Assembly (NCBI GenBank): GCA_009746045.1
Contig: RPFO01000065.1
Location: forward strand, 4,541,785 to 4,605,784
Origin: Mesostigma viride
Lineage: Eukaryota; Streptophyta; Mesostigmatophyceae; Mesostigmatales; Mesostigmataceae
Length of the DNA: 64,000 bases
Reading direction: 5' to 3'
Shown: one piece after another, positions 55,521 through 64,000 of the stretch
How positions within the stretch are numbered: position 1 is the stretch's first letter
Layout: each line of letters opens with the position of its first letter
Translations under genes and position numbers: made by a program
The notes under the pieces: generated by a model
What the model was told of the DNA's origin: nothing
What the model saw: only the letters and a program-made list of their open reading frames with translations
Databases searched by the model: none

Positions 55521-56017
55521 GGCTGCGTGCGTCGTTTGCGTGAATGCCGAGGTCTGTCTACGGTCTGCCCAAAATGTAATGGACTCGACTCTTCTCTCGC
55601 TCTCCCCGGCGCCCCACGTGGCAGGTCGCCTATATCATGCATCCCTCGCGGCAAGGCCCGGCGCGCGCTCTGTGTGGCGCTCCCACGTGGCTGGGGGCGT
55701 TTCCCGCCTTCCGCGCTGTTCTCTCGCGGGTTCGGTCGGATAAGCTGACGGAGGCGTTTTCTCGCGGGCTCGGGTCGGGACAAGCTGGCGGGGTCCTTCG
55801 CCTGGTGGACTGACGTCACACGAGCACGATCCCGCTGGGTCCGAGAGGCGGTTACGGAAAGGGGCGGATGTGCATAAACAGGGGCGATACCCCGCGGGCC
55901 TCCAGGCCGCCTGACCGCTCCAAGATCGCAGTACACCAGGCCGTCTGACCGCTCTGCCACTCGCTTTCCCACTTGTCCTCACAGATCGCCTGCTGGGGCG
56001 TCAAGTCTTGCTACATT
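55521..56017. other. GC-rich spacer upstream of the zinc-protein gene
   Basis: Overlapping frames on both strands are open because of GC content. GTTTTCTCGCGGGCTCGG-like and GTTCTCTCGCGGGTTCGG-like segments are repeated near 55725 and 55757. Probable promoter zone of the 55520 gene. No gene supported. Confidence 0.45.
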
Positions 56018-56570
56018 CATGGGTGCGTGTTCTCGTCGGCAAACCCCGTGACAGCGTGTGAGGGGGGGCGTTCTTCGTGGCAGGATGCTCTCGATTGCTG
56101 GATGTCGCATGAGGGCCGCATTCTCCGTGGCGAGATGGGAATCGGGATTCGATGCCGTATGAGAGCTGCATTCCTTGTGGCAGGACGTTGTCGATCGCTG
56201 GATGTCGTTTGAAGCCAGCATTCTCCGTGGCGAGATGGGAATCGGGATTCGATGCCGTATGAGAGCTGCATTCCTTGTGGCAGGACGTTCTCGATCGCTG
56301 GATGTCGTTTGAGGCCCGCATTCTCCGTGGCGAGATGGGAATCGGGATTCGATGCCGTATGAGAGCTGCATTCCTTGTGGCAGGACGTTGTCGATTGCTG
56401 GATGTCGTTTGAGGCCCGCATTCCTTGTGGCAGGACGTTGTCGATCGCTGGATGTCGTTTGAGGCCCGCATTCCTTGTGGCAGGACGTTGTCGATTGCTG
56501 CATGTCGTGTGAGCCCCGCATTCTCCGTGGCAGGACGTTGTGGGGTGCTGGATGTCGTGTGAGCCCCGCG
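56018..56570. repeat. 50-bp minisatellite
   Basis: Units start every 50 bases at GCATTC (56068, 56118, 56168, 56218 and onward to 56518). Two unit types are mixed: one with CTTGTGGCAGGACGTTGTCG, the other with CTCCGTGGCGAGATGGGAAT. On the minus strand all three frames are open through it, a consequence of a 50-bp unit without stops, so the 206-271-codon frames are not taken as genes. Confidence 0.9.
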
Positions 56571-56678
56571 TTCTGTGGGGCAGGGCTCGATGGCGCCCCT
56601 CGTGTTCGCCATGCAGGCTGATGGCCCGTGGCGCCACCTGATCTTCTCTCCTGTCTCGTGCTTTTCTCGCGTGCTTGA

Positions 56679-56951
56679 TTTCGCTTTCCAGATTCGCCGC
56701 GGGCAGACACGGACTCCCACGTTGTCGAGGGGCTGGCGGATGCTGCCGTCGCTCACCTCTTGCCCCTGGTGGCGGGCATGATCAAAGAGGGGGGCATTTT
56801 CGTGGTCAAGGTGCACCCTGATGGTATGATGCGCCAGGTGGGCTGGGAGGAGTTCACGGTGGACAACTCCGGCAGCATGGGGCTGTCGCCGATCCCCCCC
56901 CCTCCTCCTGCCACATCGATTCCGCGGAGGGGGGGGCGCTCCGGTGGATGA
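56679..56951 (+). pseudogene. Partial paralogue of the 56948 gene
   Basis: The frame is open from just after a stop at 56676 and has no early ATG. It contains GGIFVVKVHPDGMMRQVGW followed by a Pro run, which parallels GEAYVVEVHSDGTLRSAGI and GAPPP in the next gene. It ends at the TGA overlapping that gene's start. It looks like the truncated remainder of a tandem duplicate. Confidence 0.55.
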
Positions 56952-57772
56952 TGTCGGAGATGGCCTACGCCCTTACGGACATCTTGTCTCCCTTCATGGG
57001 GGTCGAGCGGGGCGTGGTCAGGCTGGGGCCGAAGGGGGTCCAGGCCCTCAAGAAGGCGGGGGTGGAGGCGCGCGTCGGGGCGGAGGCGGCGCCGGAACAT
57101 CGGGGGGTCATCTACGCGGCGATGGGGGACGCCCTGCGCGAGACGGTCATGGGCGGCTACATGACGGCGGTCCGGGTGGCGACCGGCTATTCGGGCGGCG
57201 ACAGGGTTTCTCTCACTTCGAAAGCCATCGAGCGCATGGTCTTCCGCGGGGAGGCCTACGTGGTGGAGGTCCACTCCGACGGCACCCTGCGGTCCGCCGG
57301 CATCGGGGCCTGGCGTGACAGCAAGAAGAACGTGATGCTGGTGGGCGCCCCTCCTCCCATGTCCTGCCACTCGATCTCGCCCGAGGGGCAGGCCGTGTTG
57401 GCCGAGGGGCGGAGTTTCAGGGAGCGTTTCCGGCGGTTGGTGGCGGACATCCAGGGCCTGAACGGGGGGAGCTTCCAGCCCGTCATCCACTCCCCCACTC
57501 CCACCCGCCCCCCGCGTCCGGTGCAGGTCGGGGGCGCGCACCGGCGGGACGCCGCGACGAAGGAGATCGTGCTGGGATGGATGGATCACCTGCACAAGGC
57601 CTCGCGCGAGAACGACGAGGGGGAGTTTTGCCGCGTGGTCCGCGCGCTCCAGGGGGTGCTGTGCCCGGGGGACAAGCCCGCCAAGCGCCAGGCCATCGTG
57701 GAGGAAACGTTTCTGATCAGTCCCGGGGACATGTCCCATGGCAGGCCCTGGACAGGGCCGGTAGGGGCCTAG
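56948..57772 (+). CDS. Unknown virus-like protein, 274 residues
   Basis: ATG 56948 (MMSEMAYAL) to TAG at 57770-57772. The central part includes VIYAAMGDALRE, GEAYVVEVHSDGTL and KKNVMLVGAPPP. The C-terminal third, after a Pro-rich linker (HSPTPTRPPRPVQ), is helical. I do not recognise a family. The upstream partial paralogue shows that the VEVHSDG region is a duplicated module. The large minus-strand frame opposite is a GC shadow. Confidence 0.55.
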   Translation: MMSEMAYALTDILSPFMGVERGVVRLGPKGVQALKKAGVEARVGAEAAPEHRGVIYAAMGDALRETVMGGYMTAVRVATGYSGGDRVSLTSKAIERMVFRGEAYVVEVHSDGTLRSAGIGAWRDSKKNVMLVGAPPPMSCHSISPEGQAVLAEGRSFRERFRRLVADIQGLNGGSFQPVIHSPTPTRPPRPVQVGGAHRRDAATKEIVLGWMDHLHKASRENDEGEFCRVVRALQGVLCPGDKPAKRQAIVEETFLISPGDMSHGRPWTGPVGA

Positions 57773-57829
57773 ACTCTCAGGTATATCCTATACCATGGGG
57801 TTAGATATTTTTTCCAGTAACCGCACCGG

Positions 57830-57957
57830 CCCTTATGCTGTCAAACCCGGCCCACCCTGTTTGAAACCAGCCCCTTATGCTGGCGAACCCTGTTTGAAAC
57901 CAGCCTCTTATGCTGTCAAACCCGGCCCACCCTGTTTGAAACCAGCCCCTTATGCTT
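57830..57957. repeat. Short tandem repeat of CTTATGCTG...CTGTTTGAAACCAGCC
   Basis: Three units of about 32-43 bases between the 56948 gene and the convergent gene ending at 58043. On the minus strand a TAATAAAG signal near 58027 serves the latter. Confidence 0.8.
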
Positions 57958-58042
57958 TGGCCCTTTTTGCTTTGGGACTGTCTAGCGATGAGGTGACACG
58001 TGGCATTGGACGAGGGGTGTCTTTATTAGCATACGGCGTTCA

Positions 58043-58929
58043 TCATTCCACGGGGTCCGGCAGCTTCTCGTACTCCGCCATCCTGCGCCTGCACTGGTCT
58101 ATGGAGTCGTCCACGGCTTTGGCCCGGTTGCACCCCGCGTGCAGCCACCTGTAGTTGTCGGGGAAGTACGTCCTGTCGAACGTGTCCGTCTTGTCGGGGG
58201 ACGGGGCGAGCTCAGGGGAGTCCAGCGACATCCGCCCCTCGCAGTGGCCGCAGCGCCACTCCTGGCTCTCCAGTTTCCTGACGGCCTCCAGCAGGCGCGG
58301 GGACAGGTCTCGCTCCCCGTGGGGCGTGGACTGCCAGCTCAGGGGCAGGTCGGCCTTCACCCTCGACTGCACGCCGTAGAACGCTTTCTTCACGTGCGAC
58401 CACACCGCGGGGTCGACATCGGGGGGCACTCCCCGTAATGCTGGCAAGGGCTCCTGGGCCGCTTCCCGGCCGGTGCCGCCTCCGGGAAGGGCAGCACGGG
58501 CGGGGAGTCGTCCGGGATGGGCAGCCCCTTCCGGGCGCGCAGGTACTCCTCCTCCATCCTGAGGTGCTTCAGCTCGTCGTACTCCGATTCCAGAGGGCCC
58601 ACCCTGCAACGCCCGCACCTCCACTCGGGGGGCATGCCCGTCGCCGACTCGGTCAGAGACAGCCCCGCGCCGTCCGGGACCAGATAACGCACCAGGATCC
58701 CCATGCGGGGGACCTCCTCCGACGAGTGGAAGCGGATCGGGGTCGCGCACTTGGCGCACTTGCCGTCCCACATGTCGCGGGCCTTCGACTCGCGGAAACG
58801 CTTGAACCCCCTCCCCGTCTTCGCGCACTTGTACCGCAGGGCAGAGTTGAAGGTCTGCACCGAAGACCCCACCCTCTGGCGCCACTTGTCCTCCGCGTCG
58901 TTCGTCACGTAGAACTCCGGGGTTGCCAT
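58043..58929 (-). CDS. Zinc-ribbon/HNH-like protein, one frame change
   Basis: ATG 58929 (MATPEFYVTND) begins the first frame; the frame changes at a six-base C/G run at 58421-58426, and the second frame ends at 58043. The first part has CAKCATPI and WRCGRCRV pairs. The second has WRCGHCEGRM, then FDRTYFPDNYRWLHAGCNRAK, which matches the HNH pattern C-X2-C ... D-R ... N ... H-X2-C-N-x-x-K. That suggests a metal-dependent endonuclease or a DNA-binding zinc protein. The homopolymer looks one base short, so the gene may be intact. Followed by AATAAA on its strand. Confidence 0.65.
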
Positions 58930-58984
58930 CTCCGTTTCTCGCCCGTCGCCGCTGTTATCGTACCCCCACATTTTATTCCCTCCC

Positions 58985-59160
58985 CCGTAAGCGCAGCCCC
59001 CTCTTAACCCCGGCCCGGGGGGCGCCGGGACGTAGACTTGCACCCGTCACTTACTCAGGGTCGCCGGGCCCAGGGTAGCGGACCACCCACACGGCCGTCC
59101 CGGGGGGCGAGCGCAACCCCCTCCCAACCCCGGCCCGGGGGGCGCCGGGACGCAGACTGG
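58985..59160. repeat. Two direct copies of a GC-rich 50-mer
   Basis: AACCCCGGCCCGGGGGGCGC occurs at about 59008 and 59131 within longer near-matches ending GGGACGTAGAC and GGGACGCAGAC. The first contains the 5' flank of the gene starting at 58929. Confidence 0.8.
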
Positions 59161-59361
59161 AACGGATCCGAGCCCAAAAGAAGCCCGACCGAAACCACGC
59201 ATTCTCATCCACCCTCGACCCCCCACCCGCCCGCGCCGCCCCTCCAGGAGGGAAAAGGACGTTTCAAACACATCCAGACTCGGGGCGCGACGGACCCGGG
59301 ACGGGGGGCGAGCGAACCTGCCGCCACCTCTCCCGCCGCCCCCGACCATCGGAGGTGGAGT

Positions 59362-59513
59362 GGATTCTCGTGCACGACTTCTTTTTCAGCCACCCCGGGA
59401 AATATTATTCCTGTATATATAGCCCTATATATAGCCTATACCCTTTGCAATTTTTCATTACCCATATAATTATTTTTGAAAGAGTCTAAAAAAGAAGTAG
59501 TGCAAGAGAATCC
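59362..59513. promoter_or_regulatory. AT-rich core flanked by 25-bp inverted repeats
   Basis: The left arm GGATTCTCGTGCACGACTTC... (59362-59386) and a right arm of the inverse with two mismatches (59489-59513) bracket about 100 bases of AT-rich DNA with TATATATAG twice. Outside, GC-rich segments with GGGGGGCGAGCGAA occur on both sides (about 59300 and 59549). The layout suits a replication origin or a two-way promoter of the unit. No gene lies within. Confidence 0.65.
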
Positions 59514-59766
59514 AAGCAAGCGTCGCCCATCGGGAGGGCCGGGGCGGGGGGCGAGCGAAATCGGCGGGGCCTCTCCGGCCCCTCTCGCCGGTCGGAGGTG
59601 GATTACCTTCTCCCCCTCGTTTGCCCCTTCGCCGCCTCCCGGGGCCGGGACAGGCGACGGCGGCGGTGGAGATTACAGGACTTCTGTTCGGACCGGGGGC
59701 TCCGGGGGGTCCAAGGGGTCTAGGGGGTCTAGGGGGTCCAGGGGGACTGGGGGCTGCAGAGGCTCT

Positions 59767-59868
59767 GGGGGGTAGCTCACGTAGTTGCTGGGAAGGCTTT
59801 AGGGTGGCTTTCACCGTGGCTAAGGCACCCCTAAACCCTTCCCAGCAACTGCGTGAGTGACCCCCTCT
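59767..59868. repeat. Imperfect palindrome at the junction of two units
   Basis: Arms of about 42 bases: TAGTTGCTGGGAAGG on the left (from about 59782) pairs with CCTTCCCAGCAACT on the right (to about 59850). Pairing continues outward through CTCACG/CGTGAG and a G run, and inward through TTTAGGG/CCCTAAA. The centre (about 59805-59827) is nearly self-complementary but mismatched. G-rich sequence lies to the left and C-rich to the right, so the symmetry extends beyond the paired arms. Confidence 0.8.
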
Positions 59869-60155
59869 TTTCCCCCTGTTCCCCCCTGCGTGTCCCCCCG
59901 TTCCGCGCCGAGTGCTTGGGGACCCCGCAGCGTGTCCCCCCTGCGTGTTCCCCCGTTCCCCCCTGCGTGTCCCCCGTTCCGCGCCGAGTGCTTGTCTGTT
60001 TCCCTGTTCCCCCCGCGCGTGATTGTCTGTCCCCCGCGCGCGAGTCCGTGATCGAGAGTACGAGTGGCAAGTCCGTGTCAGTCTCCGCTGGCGGTGTGCG
60101 TGCGTTTATGGTCGCGCAAAAATAATCTCGTCGTTCGGCATATCAGTGTCGCGCC

Positions 60156-61273
60156 ATGATGCATCCGGGTTGGTTGTCCGAGGCGCGTCTGATGTGCGAG
60201 TTCGTGGGCGCGTGCGTGCAGCCGTCGTCGCACATCCAGGAGTGGCCGGTGGCGGGCAAGCTGGCGGACGCCTTCAACGCGTTCCTCGCGGCGAAGGGTC
60301 TGCCCCCGTACGCCGCGTCCCGGCTGGCAGGCCCCTGCCCGGGGGCGGACGACCTGGCCCTGTGGTCCGGCGTGCTGGCGGGCAAGGGGGGCGTGCTGAT
60401 GCACGTGGCGGGGGTCGCTGGGGGCGAGAGCGGGGGTGGTACTGGGCGCAGAACGTGTCGCTGGTCCATCCGGCTCCCGTGCCCTCGGACGGGGAGGTGA
60501 AGCCGTTCCCCCCTTGGTTCAACGGGGAGCGTTTCCTGGCTGCCCGCGAGGCGGGCAAGAGGCGCGAGGAGATGCGCAGGTGGGTGAGCGCGTACGCGGG
60601 CGAGCACGGGCTGTTCGCGGAGATCACGGAGGAGGAGGAGTCGTTCCTGGAGGAGTGCCACGGCTACCCCGAGGGCGAGATGGCGGACCTGAAGGGCCTG
60701 CGCGAGATCCGCGCGCACATGGCGAAGGTGGGCGGCGCGCCCCCCGCGTGGATGAACGAGCGCGTCCGCGAGATCCGCGAGCGGCTCACGGCGGCGTTCA
60801 GCCGCAAGCAGGGTTCGTCCTCGCGCTGGCGCCTGCGCGACAACCAGGCGGGCGACGCGCTGACGGCGCGGCTGAAGTGGCGGTCGGCGGAGGAGGAGGA
60901 GCACGACCTGCAGGGGTCGGGCGAGGCGCGGGGCGGGCGCGAGGAGGAGGGCAAGGAGCGCGAGGCGGCGGCGCTGGACACGTACCTGCGGCTGTTCCTG
61001 CAGCACAGCGACCTGGTGGTCCTGGAACGCGGCGGGCGCCTGCCGCTGGCGGAGTTCCGCCGCCTGTTCTTCGTGGAGTACCTCCAGAACGGCAGCCGCA
61101 TGACGCGGCGAGTGCCCAACGCGGACCTGGCCGCCCTGCTGGCCCCCCACGGGGTCGCCGTGACAGGAAACGTGCGCATGGGCAGCGGGGAGGAGGAGAA
61201 GCGCACGGTGTGGGTGACGGGGGTGGCCCGGAGGGCGCTAGGAACGACGCGTAATAATAATAATGATGAATAA
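60156..61273 (+). pseudogene. Copy 2 of the 372-residue unknown protein, out of frame
   Basis: Same start as 49569, but the G run at 60432-60436 is one base shorter, so the first frame stops at about 60500 and the rest reads in another frame to 61273. All else is identical by eye. Either a real mutation or a miscounted homopolymer. Confidence 0.75.
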
Positions 61274-61314
61274 AACCTCGATGGATGCAATACAGTGAGC
61301 GCAAATGCACGGTA

Positions 61315-62414
61315 TTCAGCGCCGCCTCCGCACGGCACTCTGTGGCCTCCTGACCCGCCTGGCGGCGGTGGGGTGGCCGGGGTCCGGTGGCGGTGGCGAG
61401 GGCGGTGGCGGGCCGTAGTTGTCCATCCACCATCGGTAGGCCGCTTCCGGGTCCGCCCCCGCCTTGCCTTTGTCCCGGTGTCGCCTCTCCTGCTCGCTGG
61501 CGGGTGGGGGACGAGCCACCTGGGGTCGGCGGGTATCTGTTGTTGTTGTGGCGGTTCCGGCTGGGGAGGAGGGGGTCTTTGTCGTCGAGAGGGACCGCTT
61601 TCCGTGGCGGCGGATCTCTTCGCCATCCGTCGGCGAGATTCTACTTTCCTGGCCCGGTCCTTTTCCGCCCATTCGACGGCGGCTGGGTCCTTGCTCTTTC
61701 TCAGTTCGGCGCGTCGTTTATCCACTTCCTTAAATTTTGCCCGTTCTTTTGCCACCCATGCGATGTCGTCTGGGTCTTGGCTCTTCCATCGTTTGGCGCG
61801 TAGTTCCCTCCATTTGCGATTTTGGACTTCGCGATTCGTCTCCTGCCCTTCCTTGGCGGTTTTTTCAAGCCATTGTCTATTGTAGGCCCGGGATTTTTCG
61901 GCCCGTGCAATGTCGTCGGGGTCCTTGCTCTTTCTCAGTTCGGAGAGTCGTTTACTCCTTTCCTTATACCTGGCCCGTTCTTTTGCCACCCATGCGATGT
62001 CGTCTGGGTCTTGGCTCTTCCATCGTGCGGCGCGTAGTTCCCTCCATTTGCGATTGTTGGCTTCTCTTTGTGTTTCCTGCCTCTGCGCCTGTTGCCGCCC
62101 GCCCCCTCCTCGTCACCCGCCTGGGCGGATCGCTCCTTCTCGTACGCGTCCAGGTCGAAAAAGTCGTCTGGTCCTGGTCCCGCCTCGTCGAGTTCCTCCC
62201 ACGCTCCCTGCTCTAAGGTGGGCATCTCGGCCATGGTAAGCGGGTCACCGGGCTCGGCCTCCTCGAAGCGGGCCAGCTCGTCCATGTCAAGGCCCCCCAG
62301 CTCGTCCATGTCTAGGCCCACCAGCTCGTCCAGGTCCAGGTCCCCCAGGCCGTCGTCGTCCCCCGCGTCGTCCGCCCGCACCCTGTGTCTTCGGGTCGCT
62401 CTCCGCCGCGCCAT
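61315..62414 (-). pseudogene. Copy 2 of the acidic/basic repeat protein
   Basis: Same as 50730-51829, with the shared frame change near 62102-62106 plus an extra one-base loss at 61506-61510 that alters the C-terminal tail. Confidence 0.7.
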
Positions 62415-62544
62415 GTCCTCGAGTACACCCGGCTGCGAAAATATTCCTAACATAATGTAAACGTGTAATAAATACAAGTTATGAGCACCCGGCGCGCTTA
62501 TTTGGGACTGCAATATTTCTCTTAATTAATGCAAACATGTGAAG

Positions 62545-63468
62545 ATGTCGACAGCGATTATAAAGTACTTGCAGCCATCCACTCCCTTGCCGGAGGGCGC
62601 GAACGACCCATTCGCGAACAAGATCCGGGTGACGCCGGATGGTAGGATTTCGGTGATCGACGCCATCTCATCCATCTGTTTTATGGATGCAGATGGCATA
62701 TTCGCAAAAAAGGCGAGCTCAAACGCATCCGAGTACTTGTCAAGGCTCGAGAAGGTCCACTCGGAAATTTCCGTGGTTTGTGATCACTTCCGATTTGCCG
62801 GTCAGGGGCAGCGGGACACGCCGGTCGCCAGTCGGCAGGGGATCATCCAGATCATCCAGCTGCTGCCCGGGAGGAAGGCGGCCGCCTTCCGCCTTAACAT
62901 GGCGGTCCTGCTGGAGCGGTACCTGGAGGTGGACCCTGCGCTGATCCAGGACCTGCTGGACAGGTACGAGGAGAAGACGGGACAGGCCTTCGTGCCTCTG
63001 ACCCGCCAGCAGGTGGCCGGCGCCCCCCGCGTGAAGGCGTGCGAGCTGACGAAGCTGGACATGCGTGCCATCAAGGAAAGCAGCCTCCGCGCGGTGCCCG
63101 CGCGCGTGTACGCGTCCGTGAACAACACGGGCAACCGGCTGGTGACCGGGTACGAGCAGACCGCGGATTACAGGCGCGACCAGGGGCTGACCAAGAGGAG
63201 CCAGGCAACGAGGGACACCTTCACGGACGGGATGAGTGCCGTGATGAGCCTCTTCCACGACCGCCACCGCGCCATGGTCGGCAAGGGGAGCGATCCCGAG
63301 GAGGCGGCGAGGAGGATACTGGAGAAGCTCGGGCCCGGTTTGGGCGAGCTGGGGTACTACGAGGAGGCAAGGGAGTACAGGGGCCTGGAGTTTGCCGGGC
63401 CCAATAAACGCCTGATGGACGCGAACAGGTGTTTCAATCGCGAGGGCCGCGCAAGACTGGCCGCTTGA
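62545..63468 (+). CDS. Copy 2 of the 307-residue DNA-binding-like protein
   Basis: Identical to 51960-52883 as far as I can read, including the VTPDGRISVID, TPVA and LLPGRKAAAFR blocks and the divergent upstream region. It is the one gene of the repeat that is intact in both copies and completely within the window. Confidence 0.65.
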   Translation: MSTAIIKYLQPSTPLPEGANDPFANKIRVTPDGRISVIDAISSICFMDADGIFAKKASSNASEYLSRLEKVHSEISVVCDHFRFAGQGQRDTPVASRQGIIQIIQLLPGRKAAAFRLNMAVLLERYLEVDPALIQDLLDRYEEKTGQAFVPLTRQQVAGAPRVKACELTKLDMRAIKESSLRAVPARVYASVNNTGNRLVTGYEQTADYRRDQGLTKRSQATRDTFTDGMSAVMSLFHDRHRAMVGKGSDPEEAARRILEKLGPGLGELGYYEEAREYRGLEFAGPNKRLMDANRCFNREGRARLAA

Positions 63469-63722
63469 TTGGCCACGATCGCCGTGCCCTGAAATGGGAA
63501 TCCCCCCATCACAGATCATCTACCTGTGGTGCATAATGGGATCTACCCTTGAATCTTCCAAGGAGCAGAAGCGATTTTAAAACTAGTGATTGGTCAAAGA
63601 CCTTTATCGCGGCCTTGCAGAGGCACTGAGATACCCCAACACGAACCTGACAAAGACGAAGTTTATTTATTAAATGTTCATAATGTTTACGGTTTATGAC
63701 TCAAGTCCTACCATCGTTACTC

Positions 63723-64000
63723 TCATACATCGTCGTAAAAGTCCTCGTCTAGTGCGAGTTCGATGCCGCATCCTTCACAAACTTGTTCGATGGTTCGGAT
63801 ATGTTCAGGGTTTACCTTGCCAGTCCGAAAGATGAATAAACGTTTTTGGTACCCCGGAAAGTAATGCCCGTAACTGAAGAGCTGTCCGATGCCCTTCATC
63901 CAATCTTTAGCTTCTTTCACTTCCACGATGACGGGAGGGTCATGGGCAATGATGTCAATCACACCGGCAGGGCATTGTACTTCGCGCTCACTACCCGGCA
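63723..64000 (-). CDS. Copy 2 of the KilA-N/nuclease protein, partial
   Basis: Only the C-terminal part is in the window: the nuclease-like domain with GVIDII, EVKEA and GQLFSYG, and the acidic end. The KilA-N part lies beyond 64000. Confidence 0.75.
   Translation of the reverse strand, partial: PGSEREVQCPAGVIDIIAHDPPVIVEVKEAKDWMKGIGQLFSYGHYFPGYQKRLFIFRTGKVNPEHIRTIEQVCEGCGIELALDEDFYDDV

Larger units (their letters stand above)
49255..59815. mobile_element. Virus-like GC-rich unit, copy 1 (about 10.6 kb)
   Basis: GC content rises sharply at the satellite border. The unit encodes seven compact, mostly intronless-looking genes on both strands with short spacers and AATAAA signals. The sequence from 49255 to about 53415 recurs at 59842-64000 at an offset of 10,585-10,588 bases, so the whole is a head-to-tail repeat whose second copy leaves the window. 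The unit boundary is an imperfect palindrome centred near 59815. KilA-N and similar DNA-binding genes are typical of large DNA viruses and their integrated relatives. No major capsid, DNA polymerase B, packaging ATPase or protease gene is visible, so this is either a fragment or a small virus-derived element. Confidence 0.75.
59816..64000. mobile_element. Virus-like unit, copy 2 (incomplete)
   Basis: Repeats 49255-53415 with only three differences that I can find. Each is a run of six C or G in copy 1 that is five in copy 2 (near 59976, at 60432-60436 and at 61506-61510). The remainder of the unit lies beyond the window. Confidence 0.85.

Noticed and set aside
55979-56816. Repeat-encoded proteins of 206-271 codons on the minus strand
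   Set aside because: All three frames are open through a 50-bp repeat without stops, so openness has no coding value.
56753-57739. 328-codon minus-strand frame
   Set aside because: Shadow of the 56948-57772 gene; His/Arg/Pro-rich composition.
60023-61273. 416-codon frame in unit copy 2
   Set aside because: It joins a wrong-frame upstream part to the true C-terminal part only because of the one-base difference at 60432-60436.

Overview
The window looks like eukaryotic nuclear DNA. The evidence is intron-bearing coding sequence with GT/AG boundaries, AATAAA-type poly(A) signals, LTR retrotransposons with target-site duplications, kilobases of satellite DNA, and a GC-rich block of genes that resemble giant DNA viruses. 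The combination suggests an alga or another protist/early plant lineage carrying endogenous viral DNA. The sequence alone does not settle the species. I see no ordinary housekeeping gene, rRNA gene or complete tRNA gene.

Layout. 1-12 kb: low-gene DNA with small tandem repeats, one large intron-containing transposase-like gene on the minus strand (2529-6086), a dispersed/tandem repeat family (6985-9420) and a 30-bp minisatellite (11.4-11.8 kb). 12.1-49.25 kb: one satellite field with a unit of about 70-71 bp, broken into four blocks by insertions. The insertions are a 1718-bp TTAA-flanked DNA element (12441-14158) and two related LTR retrotransposons, A (14979-34856) and B (38622-47254). Element A itself carries a third, diverged relative C in opposite orientation inside gag (16641-24674), and an unrelated Copia-type element D inside the RT catalytic site (28425-32383).

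Elements A, B and C form one lineage with unusual features. The pol order is integrase, retropepsin-like domain, RT, RNase H. An extra conserved ORF sits upstream of gag. Gag and pol share a frame and are separated by one UGA codon. The LTRs run AGTT...AACT with 5-bp target duplications. A tRNA T-arm-like 17-mer is conserved in the 3' untranslated region.

49.25-64 kb: a GC-rich virus-like unit of about 10.59 kb, followed by a second, nearly identical copy that runs off the window. Units join head to tail at an imperfect palindrome of about 100 bp, as expected if a linear element with terminal inverted repeats had been concatenated. Its genes include a KilA-N/nuclease fusion, a DNA-binding-like protein with a truncated paralogue, a zinc-finger/RING-like protein, an HNH-like zinc protein and several unknowns. 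No capsid, DNA polymerase or packaging ATPase is visible.

Most apparent frameshifts fall in runs of G or C and look one base short, so several 'broken' genes may be intact in the organism.
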